A DNA stretch of 51,828 nucleotides from NCBI RefSeq assembly GCF_913776365.1, contig NZ_CAJYMO010000082.1, positions 1 through 51,828 on the forward strand, read 5' to 3'. The position numbers were made by a program, and so were the translations under genes. Source of the DNA: an uncultured Chryseobacterium sp. Lineage in GTDB: Bacteria > Bacteroidota > Bacteroidia > Flavobacteriales > Weeksellaceae. Of the stretch, positions 23,261 through 32,549 are shown in pieces. Within the stretch, counting starts at the first letter, position 1, and each line of letters opens with the position of its first letter. The notes beneath the pieces were generated by a model that worked only from the letters and a program-made list of their open reading frames with translations, was not told where the DNA came from and made no database searches.

Positions 23261-25459
23261 TTATTCTTTGGTAAACTTGAATTCCTTTCCTCCCTGCTTG
23301 AAAGTCATACTTTTTTTATCCTGGCTGAAGATCATTGAAATCTGGGCCGGATCAAAAGTAAAGGTATTGTCTCCTGCGTACTCAAACGGGATTTCCGGCT
23401 GGCCGGCTGCCTGCCCGAAAAGCTGGTTGTTCTTCTCTGTAAAAGTGATTTTCACAGGCAGCTCTTTGCTTCCGAAAGTTCCCGTAAATTCTTTCAGGTT
23501 AATTTTTTCTGCAGGCTTCGCATTGGCAGAAGACCAGCTGTTGTTTTGCATATTCACATCGGGAATCAGGGAATCCGGATCCAGTTTCACCTGTTCTATT
23601 TCTTTTGCTGAGTTGATCTTGAACGTCCATTCCTTATTTCTTTTCCATACTTCAATCGGCAGTTTTACCGTTTGTGAAGTTCCGTCCTTGAATTTCACCT
23701 GCACGACGGTCGGCATCGGCAGCTGCCCGATGTTTTCCACTGTGATCTGGGCACCGTTCTTGAAATCCCCGTTCACATATTTCACGTTCTTCACGGCCTG
23801 GTCAACCTTCCACTTGTTAATGAACCATCCTCTCCAGAACCAGTTCAGTTCCTCCCCGGAAACATTTTCCATGGTATGGAAAAAGTCCCATGGCGTAGGA
23901 TGCTTGAATGCCCAGCGGTCGATATAAGTCCTGAATGCCTTATCGAATTTTTCCGGTCCTAAAATCGATTCTCTCAGCACGCCCAGTCCGAGTCCGGGTT
24001 TGTAATACGCCAGAATGCCGATGCTGTTTTCCTTCATATTGTCCGGACCGACCATAACAGGCTCGAAACCGTCGTTCATCAGGAAAGCACCGCTCTGGGC
24101 TATGTTTTTCTTTTCGTAATATTCGCCTTTGTTGAAAGCTTCCGTTGAAAGTTCATTAATAAACGTATTGAAACCTTCATCCATCCAGGCAAACAGCCTT
24201 TCGTTGGACCCCACAATCATAGGGAACCAGTTATGCCCGAATTCATGATCGGTAACGCCCCAGAGTTCGCTTCCCTTGGAGTTCATGTGACAGAAAACAA
24301 TTCCCGGATATTCCATTCCGCCTTCGTTTCCGGCAACATTGGTTGCTGCAGGATAAGTATATGGATACCATTTAGCAGAATAATGCTCAATAGCCGCTTT
24401 GGTATACTCGGTGGATCTTCCCCACGCTTCTTTCCCGGCACTTTCTGCAGGATAAGCGGAAACGGCAAGTGACTTTTTACCACCCGGAAGATTGATCCTG
24501 GCAGCATCCAGGATAAAAGCAGGCGAAGAAGCCCATGCAAAATCCCGGGCCTGGCTGATTTTGAATTTCCAGGTTCTGGTCCCGGACTGCGGATTTTTCG
24601 CCAGTTCAGATTCCGTACGGATCATTACGGTCTTATCGCTGCTTTTTGCCTGTTCCCATCTGTTGTTTTCTTCTTTGGAGTATACCTCTTTCGGATTCAG
24701 CAGTTCTCCCGAAGCCACAACATAATGACTTGCCGGAACGGTAATATTTGCGGTAATGTCTCCGTACTCCAGATAAAATTCCGAAGCTCCCAGGTAGGGC
24801 ATGGTGTTCCACCCCAGTACGTCATCATATACGCACATCCTAGGGTACCACTGGGCTATGGTAAAGATTTTACCGTTTTTGGTATCTTCAATTCCCATCC
24901 GGTCGGAACCGTATTTAGGAGAAGTAAACGAGTACTCAATTTTAATTTTTGCCACGCCGCCACGGGATTTCAGCTCAGCCGGAAGATCGATCTGCATCCG
25001 GGTGTCGGTAATGGTATATTTCACGTCTTTCCCGTCCAGCTTTACTGACTTGATGCGGTAACCGCCGTCAAACTCTTCTCCATGCGCTCCGTTACGGCTT
25101 CCGGACACCGGAACCACGGAATTCCCTCTGGAATCTTTGGCAAAAAGGTTCTGGTCGAGCTGCAGCCATAAAAAACCGAGCTTATCGGGGCTGTTGTTGG
25201 TATAGGTAATCTCTGCAGTTCCGGCAATCTCGTTTTTCGCTTCGTCAAGGCTTACGTTCAGCTGGTAATCTGCCGAATTCTGCCAATACGCATGCCCGGG
25301 CTGGCCGCTGGCGGAACGGGTTTCCGTACCGGTCTGGGGATAGAAGAACGGCTTGAAGGCCTCTACATAGTCATATTTCGGGGCTTCCTGGGCTCGGGCC
25401 TGAGAAGTAAAAAGCATTACTGCGACAGCAGAAGCAAGAACAGGGAATTTAAAGTTCAT
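23261..25459 (-). CDS. Secreted M1-family metallopeptidase with C-terminal extension
   Basis: A 732-residue protein from ATG 25459, chosen because the signal peptide [20 protein letters not shown] starts there; the frame extends six codons further. The recognition motif EGGMEYPG is near residue 375. The zinc site [13 protein letters not shown] is near 402, followed by [13 protein letters not shown] with the third ligand. A beta-sandwich follows to about 640, then an additional domain ([20 protein letters not shown] to the end) like the small C-terminal domains of some secreted hydrolases. It is a paralog of the frameshifted M1 gene at 20552. It is expected to be an exported aminopeptidase. 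Confidence 0.92.
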   Translation of the reverse strand: MNFKFPVLASAVAVMLFTSQARAQEAPKYDYVEAFKPFFYPQTGTETRSASGQPGHAYWQNSADYQLNVSLDEAKNEIAGTAEITYTNNSPDKLGFLWLQLDQNLFAKDSRGNSVVPVSGSRNGAHGEEFDGGYRIKSVKLDGKDVKYTITDTRMQIDLPAELKSRGGVAKIKIEYSFTSPKYGSDRMGIEDTKNGKIFTIAQWYPRMCVYDDVLGWNTMPYLGASEFYLEYGDITANITVPASHYVVASGELLNPKEVYSKEENNRWEQAKSSDKTVMIRTESELAKNPQSGTRTWKFKISQARDFAWASSPAFILDAARINLPGGKKSLAVSAYPAESAGKEAWGRSTEYTKAAIEHYSAKWYPYTYPAATNVAGNEGGMEYPGIVFCHMNSKGSELWGVTDHEFGHNWFPMIVGSNERLFAWMDEGFNTFINELSTEAFNKGEYYEKKNIAQSGAFLMNDGFEPVMVGPDNMKENSIGILAYYKPGLGLGVLRESILGPEKFDKAFRTYIDRWAFKHPTPWDFFHTMENVSGEELNWFWRGWFINKWKVDQAVKNVKYVNGDFKNGAQITVENIGQLPMPTVVQVKFKDGTSQTVKLPIEVWKRNKEWTFKINSAKEIEQVKLDPDSLIPDVNMQNNSWSSANAKPAEKINLKEFTGTFGSKELPVKITFTEKNNQLFGQAAGQPEIPFEYAGDNTFTFDPAQISMIFSQDKKSMTFKQGGKEFKFTKE

Positions 25460-25540
25460 TGAAATTATTTTTAACATATATCCAATAAGTCACAACAGGC
25501 TTACGTATTGTTACACCGTAGGTTTATTTTCACGACAGCG

Positions 25541-26422
25541 TCACTCCGATTTTTTGGACTTGATCATGGCTTCCAGCGCATCCCACATTTCCTGGGGGAT
25601 CTCTTCCAGCATATTGAATTCACCGGCACCCTGGAGCCATTCGCCACCATCTATCGTTACCACTTCCCCGTTCATATAAGCCGAATAATCGGATACCAGG
25701 TAAGCGGCAAGGTTGGCCAGTTCCTGATGTTCCCCTACCCTTCTCAGCGGCACTTTTTTCCGCATATCGAATTTTTCCTGGAGGTCTCCCGGCAGCAGCC
25801 TGTCCCACGCCCCTTTTGTCGGGAAGGGCCCGGGCGCAATGGCATTAAACCGGATACCGTACTTGGCCCACTCTACCGCCAGCGATCTGGTCATGGCCAG
25901 CACTCCGGCCTTGGCACACGCGGAAGGGACAACGTAGGCAGAGCCCGTCCAGGCGTAAGTCGTTACAATATTCAGAACCGTACCCGGCGTTTTGGAATCG
26001 ATCCAGTATTTCCCGATGGACAGCGTACAGTTTTTCGTCCCTTTCAGAACAATGTCAAGAATGGCATCGAATGCGGAATGCGTGAGTCTTTCCGTAGGAG
26101 AAATAAAATTCCCTGCGGCATTGTTCAGCAAAATATCAATTTTCCCGAATTCTTTCAGGGCGGATTCCTTCATGGCTTCCACCTCATCCCAGTTCCGTAC
26201 GTCGCAGGCTACACAAAGCACTTTGCCTCCGGTTTCTTCTTCCAGTTCTTTGGCCGTTCCCCTTAACTTTTCCAGGTTTCTGGACGTGATGACCACTTTC
26301 GCACCCAGTTCAAGGAAATATTTTGTCATGGCCTTCCCCAGTCCGCTTCCGCCTCCGGTTACAATGGCTACCTTGTCTTGCAATGCTCCTTCACGAAGCA
26401 TGGGCTGTGTATAAAGATTCAT
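25541..26422 (-). CDS. SDR oxidoreductase, 2,4-dienoyl-CoA reductase type
   Basis: A 293-residue short-chain dehydrogenase. The cofactor loop is TGGGSGLGKA (residues 22-31), with Arg after the second strand (ITSRN) favouring NADPH. LLNNAAGNFISPTERLT (97-113) and VPSACAKAGVLAMTRSLAVE resemble mitochondrial/peroxisomal DECR enzymes closely. As in DECR, the usual YxxxK is replaced by SxxxK, with catalysis expected from other residues, so the change is family-typical. It probably reduces 2,4-dienoyl-CoA during unsaturated fatty-acid oxidation. It lies 81 bp upstream of the M1 gene in the same direction, with no functional link evident. Confidence 0.85.
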   Translation of the reverse strand: MNLYTQPMLREGALQDKVAIVTGGGSGLGKAMTKYFLELGAKVVITSRNLEKLRGTAKELEEETGGKVLCVACDVRNWDEVEAMKESALKEFGKIDILLNNAAGNFISPTERLTHSAFDAILDIVLKGTKNCTLSIGKYWIDSKTPGTVLNIVTTYAWTGSAYVVPSACAKAGVLAMTRSLAVEWAKYGIRFNAIAPGPFPTKGAWDRLLPGDLQEKFDMRKKVPLRRVGEHQELANLAAYLVSDYSAYMNGEVVTIDGGEWLQGAGEFNMLEEIPQEMWDALEAMIKSKKSE

Positions 26423-26603
26423 ATTGTTTTGTTTTTAGTAAATGTAAGATTTTTAAGTTATTCAGGCTACCTTAAATAGTATGCAGGAAATAACAGGAAC
26501 AGCCGGGTTTCAGGGAAATCACAAGACTCTTTTTCATCCTGTGATTCTGATAATAGGCCATCTTTTTAAATTTAAGTATATTTCTTCCCTGAAACTTATC
26601 CTT

Positions 26604-28901
26604 ATGAAAATATCCGGAAGCGTTGTTTTCTGGATGCTGTTCCTCAGCATCTTCAGCAGTGCACAGTCACGTCAGGACCTTGCGTCTTATGTTAACCCAT
26701 TCATCGGCACCGAAAAAATGGGCCATACGTATCCGGGAGCCACAGCCCCTTTCGGAGCCATACAGCTAAGTCCTGAGACCGATACCATCGCCTATTCGCT
26801 CAACGGAAAATACAATGGCGAGGTCTATAAATACTGTGCCGGCTACCGGTATGAAGACAAGACCATCACAGGCTTCAGCTCCACTCATTTCAGCGGGACA
26901 GGCCATTCTGACCTTGGCGATTTCCTGTTAATGCCTACCGTTGGCAAGCTGCAGTTAAATCCCGGGACGGCCTCCCAACCGGGAAATGGGTACCGGAGCC
27001 GGTTTTCGCATCAGAATGAATCAGCGGAAACGGGATACTACAAAGTCAGGCTGGACGATTATAACATCCTGGCTGAACTTACGGCAACAACAAGAGTCGG
27101 AGTCCACCGTTATACTTTCCCGAAGTCGGACCAGGCCCACATCATTCTGGACCTGATGGCCGGCATTTACAATTATGACGGCAAGAATATCTGGACGTAT
27201 GCCCGGGTGGAAAACGGGACTACCATCACCGGTTACCGGCAGACAAACGGCTGGGCCAGGACAAGGACCGTTTATTTTGCTCTGAAATTTTCAAAGCCCT
27301 TCAAGTCCTACGGCCAGAAAAATTATGACGGGAAACAGGTGTATAACGGATTCTGGAGAAAATTCGACCAGACCCGGAATTTCCCGGAAATGGCAGGTAA
27401 AAACCTGAAGATGTATTTCGATTTCGATACGGAAGAAAAGGAAGCCGTTGAAGTAAAGCTTGCCATTTCCCCCGTAAGCCAGGCCAATGCACTGGACAAC
27501 CTGGAAAAAGAAACCGGGAATCTGTCGTTCGATCAGGTAAGGGCACAAACCCGTGAAAACTGGAACAGGGAGCTGAGCAGGATCGTCATTTCCGGATCAG
27601 ATATACAGAAAACCAATTTCTATACGGCCATGTACCACACCTTCATCAGCCCGACAACCTATATGGATGCCAACGGGGAATATAAAGGGCTGGACCAGAA
27701 CATCCATAAAGCGGAAGGCTTTACGAACTATACTACCTTTTCAATCTGGGATACCTATCGTGCGCTTCACCCTTTTTTCAATATTATTCAGACCAGGAGA
27801 AATGGGGATATGATAAAATCGATGATGGCACATTATAATCAGTTCTCCATGAAAATGCTGCCCATCTGGTCCCATTATGCCAATGATAACTGGTGTATGA
27901 GCGGCTATCACAGCGTAAGCGTTGTAGCAGATGCTATTATCAAAGGAAATTACCCGGGTGATGCCAAGGAAGCTTTAAATGCCTGCGTAGAGACTGCCAA
28001 CAAGAGAAATTATGAAGGCATCGGGTCTTATATTGACCTGGGCTATATCCCTGCCGAGAAAAACGGGACTTCGGTCTCCAACACGCTGGAATATGCCTAT
28101 GACGACTGGACAATTGCCCAACTGGCAAAATATTTAGGGGAAAAAGAAATTTACAATACCTTCATCAAACGTTCCGGAAACTGGAAAAACAACTTCTCCG
28201 CCAGCACCGGATTTATGCAGCCACGCCTCGCAGACGGAAGTTTCGGAAAAGATTTCAATGCCCTGAGCACCCACGGACAAGGTTTTATTGAAGGTAATTC
28301 CTGGAACTACAGCTTCTTTGTTCCCCAAAATCCCGATGAACTCATCCTGATGATGGGCGGAAAGAAAAAATTCGCCTCCAAACTGGACGAATTGTTCACC
28401 ATGCACCTGCCGGATGAGTTCTTTGCCGATACGGAGGACATCACGCGCGAAGGTATCATTGGTGGTTATGTCCACGGAAATGAGCCTGCGCATCATGTGG
28501 CCTACCTTTATAACTGGGCAGGGCAGCCATGGAAAACCCAGGCACAGATCAGGCGGATCCTGGAAATGCAGTACAAGGCAACTCCGGACGGATTGGGCGG
28601 AAATGATGATGCCGGGCAGATGAGTGCCTGGTACATCCTGAGTTCCTTAGGGTTTTATCCGGTAGCGCCAGGTTCAGATGAATATGCCATCGGAAGTCCG
28701 GCATTGAACGGAGCCGTATTGCATCTGGAGAACGGAAAAACTTTCGAGATAGAAGCCATTAACCAAGGCCCGGATAATGTTTATGTACAAAAAATACTTC
28801 TGAACGGTAAAGAGGTTAAAAATTTCACCCTGAAACATTCCGAAATAATGAACGGCGGAAAACTGAGTTTTTACATGGGCTCCGGGGCAAAGAAAAATTA
28901 A
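26604..28901 (+). CDS. GH92-family alpha-mannosidase, exported
   Basis: A 765-residue glycoside hydrolase family 92 enzyme starting at ATG 26604, where the signal peptide MKISGSVVFWMLFLSIFSSA begins; the open frame extends upstream without signal character. Family segments are YVNPFIGTEKMGHTYPGATAPFG near 28-50, GFSSTHFSGTGHSDLGD near 92-108, SIWDTYRALHPFF near 385 and GNEPAHHVAYLYNWAG near 625-640. The last holds the conserved Glu used as general acid. Calcium-dependent GH92 enzymes trim alpha-mannose from N-glycans, usually 1,2-linked. No SusC/D genes accompany it. Confidence 0.93.
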   Translation: MKISGSVVFWMLFLSIFSSAQSRQDLASYVNPFIGTEKMGHTYPGATAPFGAIQLSPETDTIAYSLNGKYNGEVYKYCAGYRYEDKTITGFSSTHFSGTGHSDLGDFLLMPTVGKLQLNPGTASQPGNGYRSRFSHQNESAETGYYKVRLDDYNILAELTATTRVGVHRYTFPKSDQAHIILDLMAGIYNYDGKNIWTYARVENGTTITGYRQTNGWARTRTVYFALKFSKPFKSYGQKNYDGKQVYNGFWRKFDQTRNFPEMAGKNLKMYFDFDTEEKEAVEVKLAISPVSQANALDNLEKETGNLSFDQVRAQTRENWNRELSRIVISGSDIQKTNFYTAMYHTFISPTTYMDANGEYKGLDQNIHKAEGFTNYTTFSIWDTYRALHPFFNIIQTRRNGDMIKSMMAHYNQFSMKMLPIWSHYANDNWCMSGYHSVSVVADAIIKGNYPGDAKEALNACVETANKRNYEGIGSYIDLGYIPAEKNGTSVSNTLEYAYDDWTIAQLAKYLGEKEIYNTFIKRSGNWKNNFSASTGFMQPRLADGSFGKDFNALSTHGQGFIEGNSWNYSFFVPQNPDELILMMGGKKKFASKLDELFTMHLPDEFFADTEDITREGIIGGYVHGNEPAHHVAYLYNWAGQPWKTQAQIRRILEMQYKATPDGLGGNDDAGQMSAWYILSSLGFYPVAPGSDEYAIGSPALNGAVLHLENGKTFEIEAINQGPDNVYVQKILLNGKEVKNFTLKHSEIMNGGKLSFYMGSGAKKN

Positions 28902-28998
28902 TATTCCTTTCATCCGTATTTTGCTTACGGTATTCGGGGATTTGCAAACACCGGTTTCCTTAGTTCTGCTGACATTTGTATTATTAAATATCAATACG

Positions 28999-30006
28999 AT
29001 GAATACAACAACTGTAAAATTAGGAAGCCAGGGACTCACCGTCCCGAATATCGGACTGGGATGTATGGGCATGACCGGTTTCGGAGAAGCGGATATGTAT
29101 GGTAAAACCGATGAGAAAGAAGCCATCGCCACCATCCACCGCTCGCTGGAACTGGGAGGCAATTTCCTTGACACGGCTGATCTCTACGGTCCGTTTAAAA
29201 ACGAGCAGCTGATTGCCAAAGCTATTGCCGGCAGCCGGGACCGGTACGTCATTGCCACCAAGTTCGGATGGGAAATCGATGACCAGGACCAGGTGACCTG
29301 GAAGATCAACGGCCGCAAAGACTATGTAAAAAAATCAGTGGAACGTTCCCTGAAGAATCTGAAAACCGATTATATCGACCTATATTATATGCACCGCCTG
29401 GACAAAAACACCCCTGTTGAGGAAACAGTAGATGCGATGGCCGAGCTGGTACGGGAAGGAAAAGTAAAATATATCGGTCTTTCGGAAGTCTCTTCGGAAA
29501 CGGTGAAAAAAGCCCATGCGGTGCATCCGGTGTCGGCTGTGCAGAGCGAATATTCATTATTTGAGAGGACGGCGGAAGAAAAAGGCGTATTGCAGACGCT
29601 TGATGAACTGGGCATCGGCTTTGTCGCTTATTCCCCATTGGGACGGGGCTTTCTGTCCGGGCAGATCCGGTCTGTTGATGATCTTCCCGAAAATGATTTC
29701 CGCCGGGCGATCCCCCGCTTCCAGGAACAGTATTTCCATAAAAACATTGATCTTGTAAAAACCATGGAAGATCTGGCTACAGAAAAAGGGATCACCTCAT
29801 CCCAGCTCGCCCTGGCATGGATCATCAGCAAAGGCATCCTCCCGATTCCTGGCACGAAGCGAAGAACTTACCTAGAACAGAATATGGCAGCTGCCCAAAT
29901 TCATCTGAGCGATGATGATCTATCCAGGCTGGAAAGCATTGTCCCTTTGGGAACGGATACCGGTGCCCCGTATGATGAATTCAGCATGGGACTTCTCGAT
30001 TATTAA
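28999..30006 (+). CDS. Aldo/keto reductase
   Basis: A 335-residue (beta/alpha)8 NADPH-dependent reductase starting at ATG 28999. Upstream codons to 28921 lack conserved character. The catalytic tetrad is visible: Asp and Tyr in FLDTADLYG near residue 50, Lys in VIATKFGW near 84 and His in YYMHRLD near 125. The C-terminal nucleotide-binding loop is GILPIPGTKRRTYLEQN near 278-294. It resembles the AKR13/YajO-like group acting on aldehydes. An AraC-type regulator gene follows in the same direction 72 bp later and may control it. Confidence 0.93.
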   Translation: MNTTTVKLGSQGLTVPNIGLGCMGMTGFGEADMYGKTDEKEAIATIHRSLELGGNFLDTADLYGPFKNEQLIAKAIAGSRDRYVIATKFGWEIDDQDQVTWKINGRKDYVKKSVERSLKNLKTDYIDLYYMHRLDKNTPVEETVDAMAELVREGKVKYIGLSEVSSETVKKAHAVHPVSAVQSEYSLFERTAEEKGVLQTLDELGIGFVAYSPLGRGFLSGQIRSVDDLPENDFRRAIPRFQEQYFHKNIDLVKTMEDLATEKGITSSQLALAWIISKGILPIPGTKRRTYLEQNMAAAQIHLSDDDLSRLESIVPLGTDTGAPYDEFSMGLLDY

Positions 30007-30008
30007 CG

Positions 30009-30039
30009 AAACCTCATAGGTTAAAAAAAAATGAGGTTT
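30009..30039. repeat. Degenerate copy of the RAYT-associated palindrome
   Basis: AAACCTCATAGGTT followed by a run of A and then ATGAGGTTT. The outer 9 bp still pair, but the inner part of the right arm is replaced by A residues. The left 14 bases are identical to those of the palindromes at 558-590 and 1200-1232. It lies 3 bp after the aldo/keto reductase stop codon. Confidence 0.75.
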
Positions 30040-30078
30040 ATGAATGTAAATCATTAATTTTATATCAAATCTGCCGCT

Positions 30079-30975
30079 ATGCATACCATCCCCTCCATTT
30101 CCGCTTTTCACCGTCTGCTCTCCCTTCCGGAACCCAAGCATCCGATGGTGAGCGTCATTAACATGTCGGAGAGTATTTTCCTGGAAGATGAAACCTGGAA
30201 AGGATTCGTCAACCGGTTTTACTGTATAGCCCTGAAGAGGAATGCCCGTGGGAAAATACGTTACGGACAGCAGCATTATGATTACGACAAAGGCGTACTG
30301 AGCTTCACGGCTCCGAATCAGGTTCAGTACCTCGATGTAAAGACTATGGAATGCGATTCTGCAGGCTACCTGCTGATTTTCCACGAAGATTTTTTACTGA
30401 AGCACCCGCTGGCACAGGCCATCTCCGGATTCGGCTTCTTTTCCTATGCCGTTAATGAAGCCCTCCATCTCTCGGAAGACGAGGAAAATGACCTGCTTGA
30501 AATCCTCTTTAAAATCGATAAGGAATGCGGGCGCATCGACATTCATACCCAGGAGATCATCCTGTCGCAGATCGAGCTCCTGCTTAGTTATTCCAGGCGG
30601 TTCTACGAACGGCAGTTCATTACCCGCAGGAACGGCAATCACCAGCTGCTGGCAAAATTCGAACAGTTCCTTCATGACTATTTTGATAAGGAATCCTCTG
30701 AGAAGGGTATGCTGACAGTTCAGCAGATAGCCAGGGCCATGAACCTGTCACCGAATTATTTGAGTGACCTGCTGAGGGTTCATACGGGACAGAACACGCA
30801 GCAGCACATCCATGAGAAACTCATCAGCAAAGCCAAGGAAAAGCTGTCCGTCACCACACTTTCCGTCAGCGAGATTGCCTATGAACTGGGATTTGAACAT
30901 GCACAGTCGTTCAGCACGCTTTTTAAGAAAAAAACAAAGATGTCACCCGTAGAATTCCGGCAGGCATTTGGCTGA
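30079..30975 (+). CDS. AraC-family transcriptional regulator
   Basis: A 298-residue protein with an N-terminal cupin-like sensing domain (residues 20-160) and a C-terminal AraC DNA-binding domain. The two helix-turn-helix units are LTVQQIARAMNLSPNYLSDL (213-232) and LSVSEIAYELGFEHAQSFST (260-279), ending KKKTKMSPVEFRQAFG. This architecture is common for regulators beside aldo/keto reductases in Bacteroidota, so control of the upstream reductase gene is likely. The inducer is unknown. Confidence 0.92.
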   Translation: MHTIPSISAFHRLLSLPEPKHPMVSVINMSESIFLEDETWKGFVNRFYCIALKRNARGKIRYGQQHYDYDKGVLSFTAPNQVQYLDVKTMECDSAGYLLIFHEDFLLKHPLAQAISGFGFFSYAVNEALHLSEDEENDLLEILFKIDKECGRIDIHTQEIILSQIELLLSYSRRFYERQFITRRNGNHQLLAKFEQFLHDYFDKESSEKGMLTVQQIARAMNLSPNYLSDLLRVHTGQNTQQHIHEKLISKAKEKLSVTTLSVSEIAYELGFEHAQSFSTLFKKKTKMSPVEFRQAFG

Positions 30976-31010
30976 AACAGCAGGAGTATAAAATAGAAGA
31001 TATAAATAAA

Positions 31011-31045
31011 AAAGGGCTGCCGGAAAAATCCAGGCAGCCTTTATT
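31011..31045. terminator. Bidirectional terminator between the AraC gene and pyrC
   Basis: GGCTGCC pairs with GGCAGCC, flanked by A and T runs (AAAGG...CCTTTATT), in the 91-bp gap between the convergent AraC-type and dihydroorotase genes. Confidence 0.75.
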
Positions 31046-31066
31046 ATGATCATCCGTATCAGCCAC

Positions 31067-32404
31067 TTATTCCCGGACCTCAAAAAGCAGCCGCTCACCG
31101 GCTTTTTGCTCATTAATTTTTCCGTTCTCAAAGACCAGGTTCCCGTTAACAAAAGTATGGGTGACTTTAGAATGGAAATTCATTCCTTCCAGCGGGCTCC
31201 AGCCGCATTTGTACAGGATGTTTTCTTTGGCGACCGTCCAGTCCTCGTCCAGGTCTACCAATACCAGGTCTGCTTTATATCCTTCCCTGATAAAGCCTCT
31301 TTTTTCAATTCTGAATAAGATCGCAGGGTTATGCGCCATTTTTTCAACGATTTTTTCCAGGGAAATCTTTCCGTTCTTGTAATTTTCCAGCATCACCGTC
31401 AGAGAATGCTGTACCAATGGCGCTCCGGAAGGGCATTTGGTATAAACGTTCTGCTTTTCTTCCCAGGTATGCGGTGCATGGTCGGTGGCAATCACATCAA
31501 TCCTGTCATCCAGCAATGCTTCCCAGAGCCCATCCTTGTCGTGCCGGGTTTTTACGGCAGGATTCCATTTGATCAGCCCGCCTTTGGTTTCGTAATCTTC
31601 ATTGGTGAACGTAAGGTGATGCACGCATACTTCTGCCGTTATTTTTTTATCTTTTAAAGGAATATCGTTCCTGAAAAGTGCGGTTTCTTTTGCCGTTGAC
31701 AAATGAAAGACATGAAGCCTTGCTCCTGTTTTTTCCGCCAGTTCAATCGCTTTTGAGGAAGACTTGTAGCATGCTTCTTCGCTCCGGATCAGGTGATGGT
31801 ATTTCACGGGAATATCTTCGCCGTATTCATCGATATATTTTCGGGTATTGGCCCTGATGGTCGCTTCGTCTTCGCAATGGACGGCAATCAGCATTTTTGT
31901 ATTGCTGAAAATATTTTCCAGGGTTTCCGGGTTGTCTACCAGCATATTTCCGGTGGATGAACCTAGGAATAACTTGATTCCCGGAACATTGCGTGGATCG
32001 GTTTTCAGAACTTCCTCCAGGTTATCATTGGTTCCGCCCATCATAAAGCCGTAATTGGCATACGCTTTCTGAGCGGCGATCTCGTATTTATCAGCCAGTA
32101 ATTCCTGTGTTACGGCGTTCGGAACAGTGTTGGGCTGATCGATGAAACTGGTAATTCCTCCGGCAATGGCTGCTTTTGATTCGGTTTCGATGTCCCCTTT
32201 GTGGGTCAGTCCGGGCTCCCGGAAATGCACCTGATCGTCAATCACACCGGGCATAAGGTATTTACCGCTGCCGTCAATGATCCGGTCTGCATCTTCAGCA
32301 ATCCGGGCATCTATTTTAGTGATGACATCATGTTCAATTAAAATATCGCTTTCCGTAATCTTTCCTTCGTTAACGATCTTTACATTTTTAATTAAGGTCT
32401 TCAT
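31067..32404 (-). CDS. pyrC: Dihydroorotase (pyrimidine biosynthesis)
   Basis: A 445-residue amidohydrolase of the class I type. It interconverts carbamoyl aspartate and dihydroorotate, the third step of UMP synthesis. The metal-site strand reads DDQVHFREPG (residues 56-65), so the first His of the usual HxH pair is Gln; I recall the same in the Porphyromonas homolog, so it appears lineage-typical. Other active-site elements are present: the carbamylated Lys in GIKLFLGSSTGNML, His in AVHCEDE and HVFHLSTA, and Asp in ATDHAPHTWEEK. It is divergent from the flippase gene, with a TAATTTTG box at 32471-32464. Confidence 0.92.
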   Translation of the reverse strand: MKTLIKNVKIVNEGKITESDILIEHDVITKIDARIAEDADRIIDGSGKYLMPGVIDDQVHFREPGLTHKGDIETESKAAIAGGITSFIDQPNTVPNAVTQELLADKYEIAAQKAYANYGFMMGGTNDNLEEVLKTDPRNVPGIKLFLGSSTGNMLVDNPETLENIFSNTKMLIAVHCEDEATIRANTRKYIDEYGEDIPVKYHHLIRSEEACYKSSSKAIELAEKTGARLHVFHLSTAKETALFRNDIPLKDKKITAEVCVHHLTFTNEDYETKGGLIKWNPAVKTRHDKDGLWEALLDDRIDVIATDHAPHTWEEKQNVYTKCPSGAPLVQHSLTVMLENYKNGKISLEKIVEKMAHNPAILFRIEKRGFIREGYKADLVLVDLDEDWTVAKENILYKCGWSPLEGMNFHSKVTHTFVNGNLVFENGKINEQKAGERLLFEVRE

Positions 32405-32463
32405 TCTTACTTTTTTACGATTGACTTTGCCAAAGTTGATGGCCCTGCCAGAGTTTTGATTTC

Positions 32464-32471
32464 CAAAATTA
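32464..32471 (-). promoter_or_regulatory. Predicted -7 box for pyrC
   Basis: TAATTTTG on the minus strand matches TAnnTTTG, 59 bp upstream of the pyrC start codon. No TTG is seen at the usual spacing. Confidence 0.4.
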
Positions 32472-32523
32472 AGCTTTATGAATGAATTTTACCGGTGCCG
32501 GTTACAAATCAATTTCTAAATAT

Positions 32524-32531
32524 TTACATTT
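32524..32531 (+). promoter_or_regulatory. Predicted -7 box for the flippase gene
   Basis: TACATTTG, an exact TAnnTTTG match, 18 bp before the TTG start at 32550. The predicted leader is only about a dozen nucleotides, which supports use of the TTG rather than an upstream codon. Confidence 0.5.
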
Positions 32532-32549
32532 GCAGAAAAATTTCAGATT

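Noticed and set aside
25508..26266. 252-codon plus-strand frame opposite the SDR gene
   Set aside because: The minus strand encodes a clear DECR-type SDR over the same bases, and the plus-strand translation has no recognisable motif.
25541..26422. SDR with its catalytic Tyr missing (SxxxK), first taken as an inactive enzyme
   Set aside because: Dienoyl-CoA reductases of the DECR type naturally have Ser at this position and the rest of the DECR pattern is present, so activity is expected.
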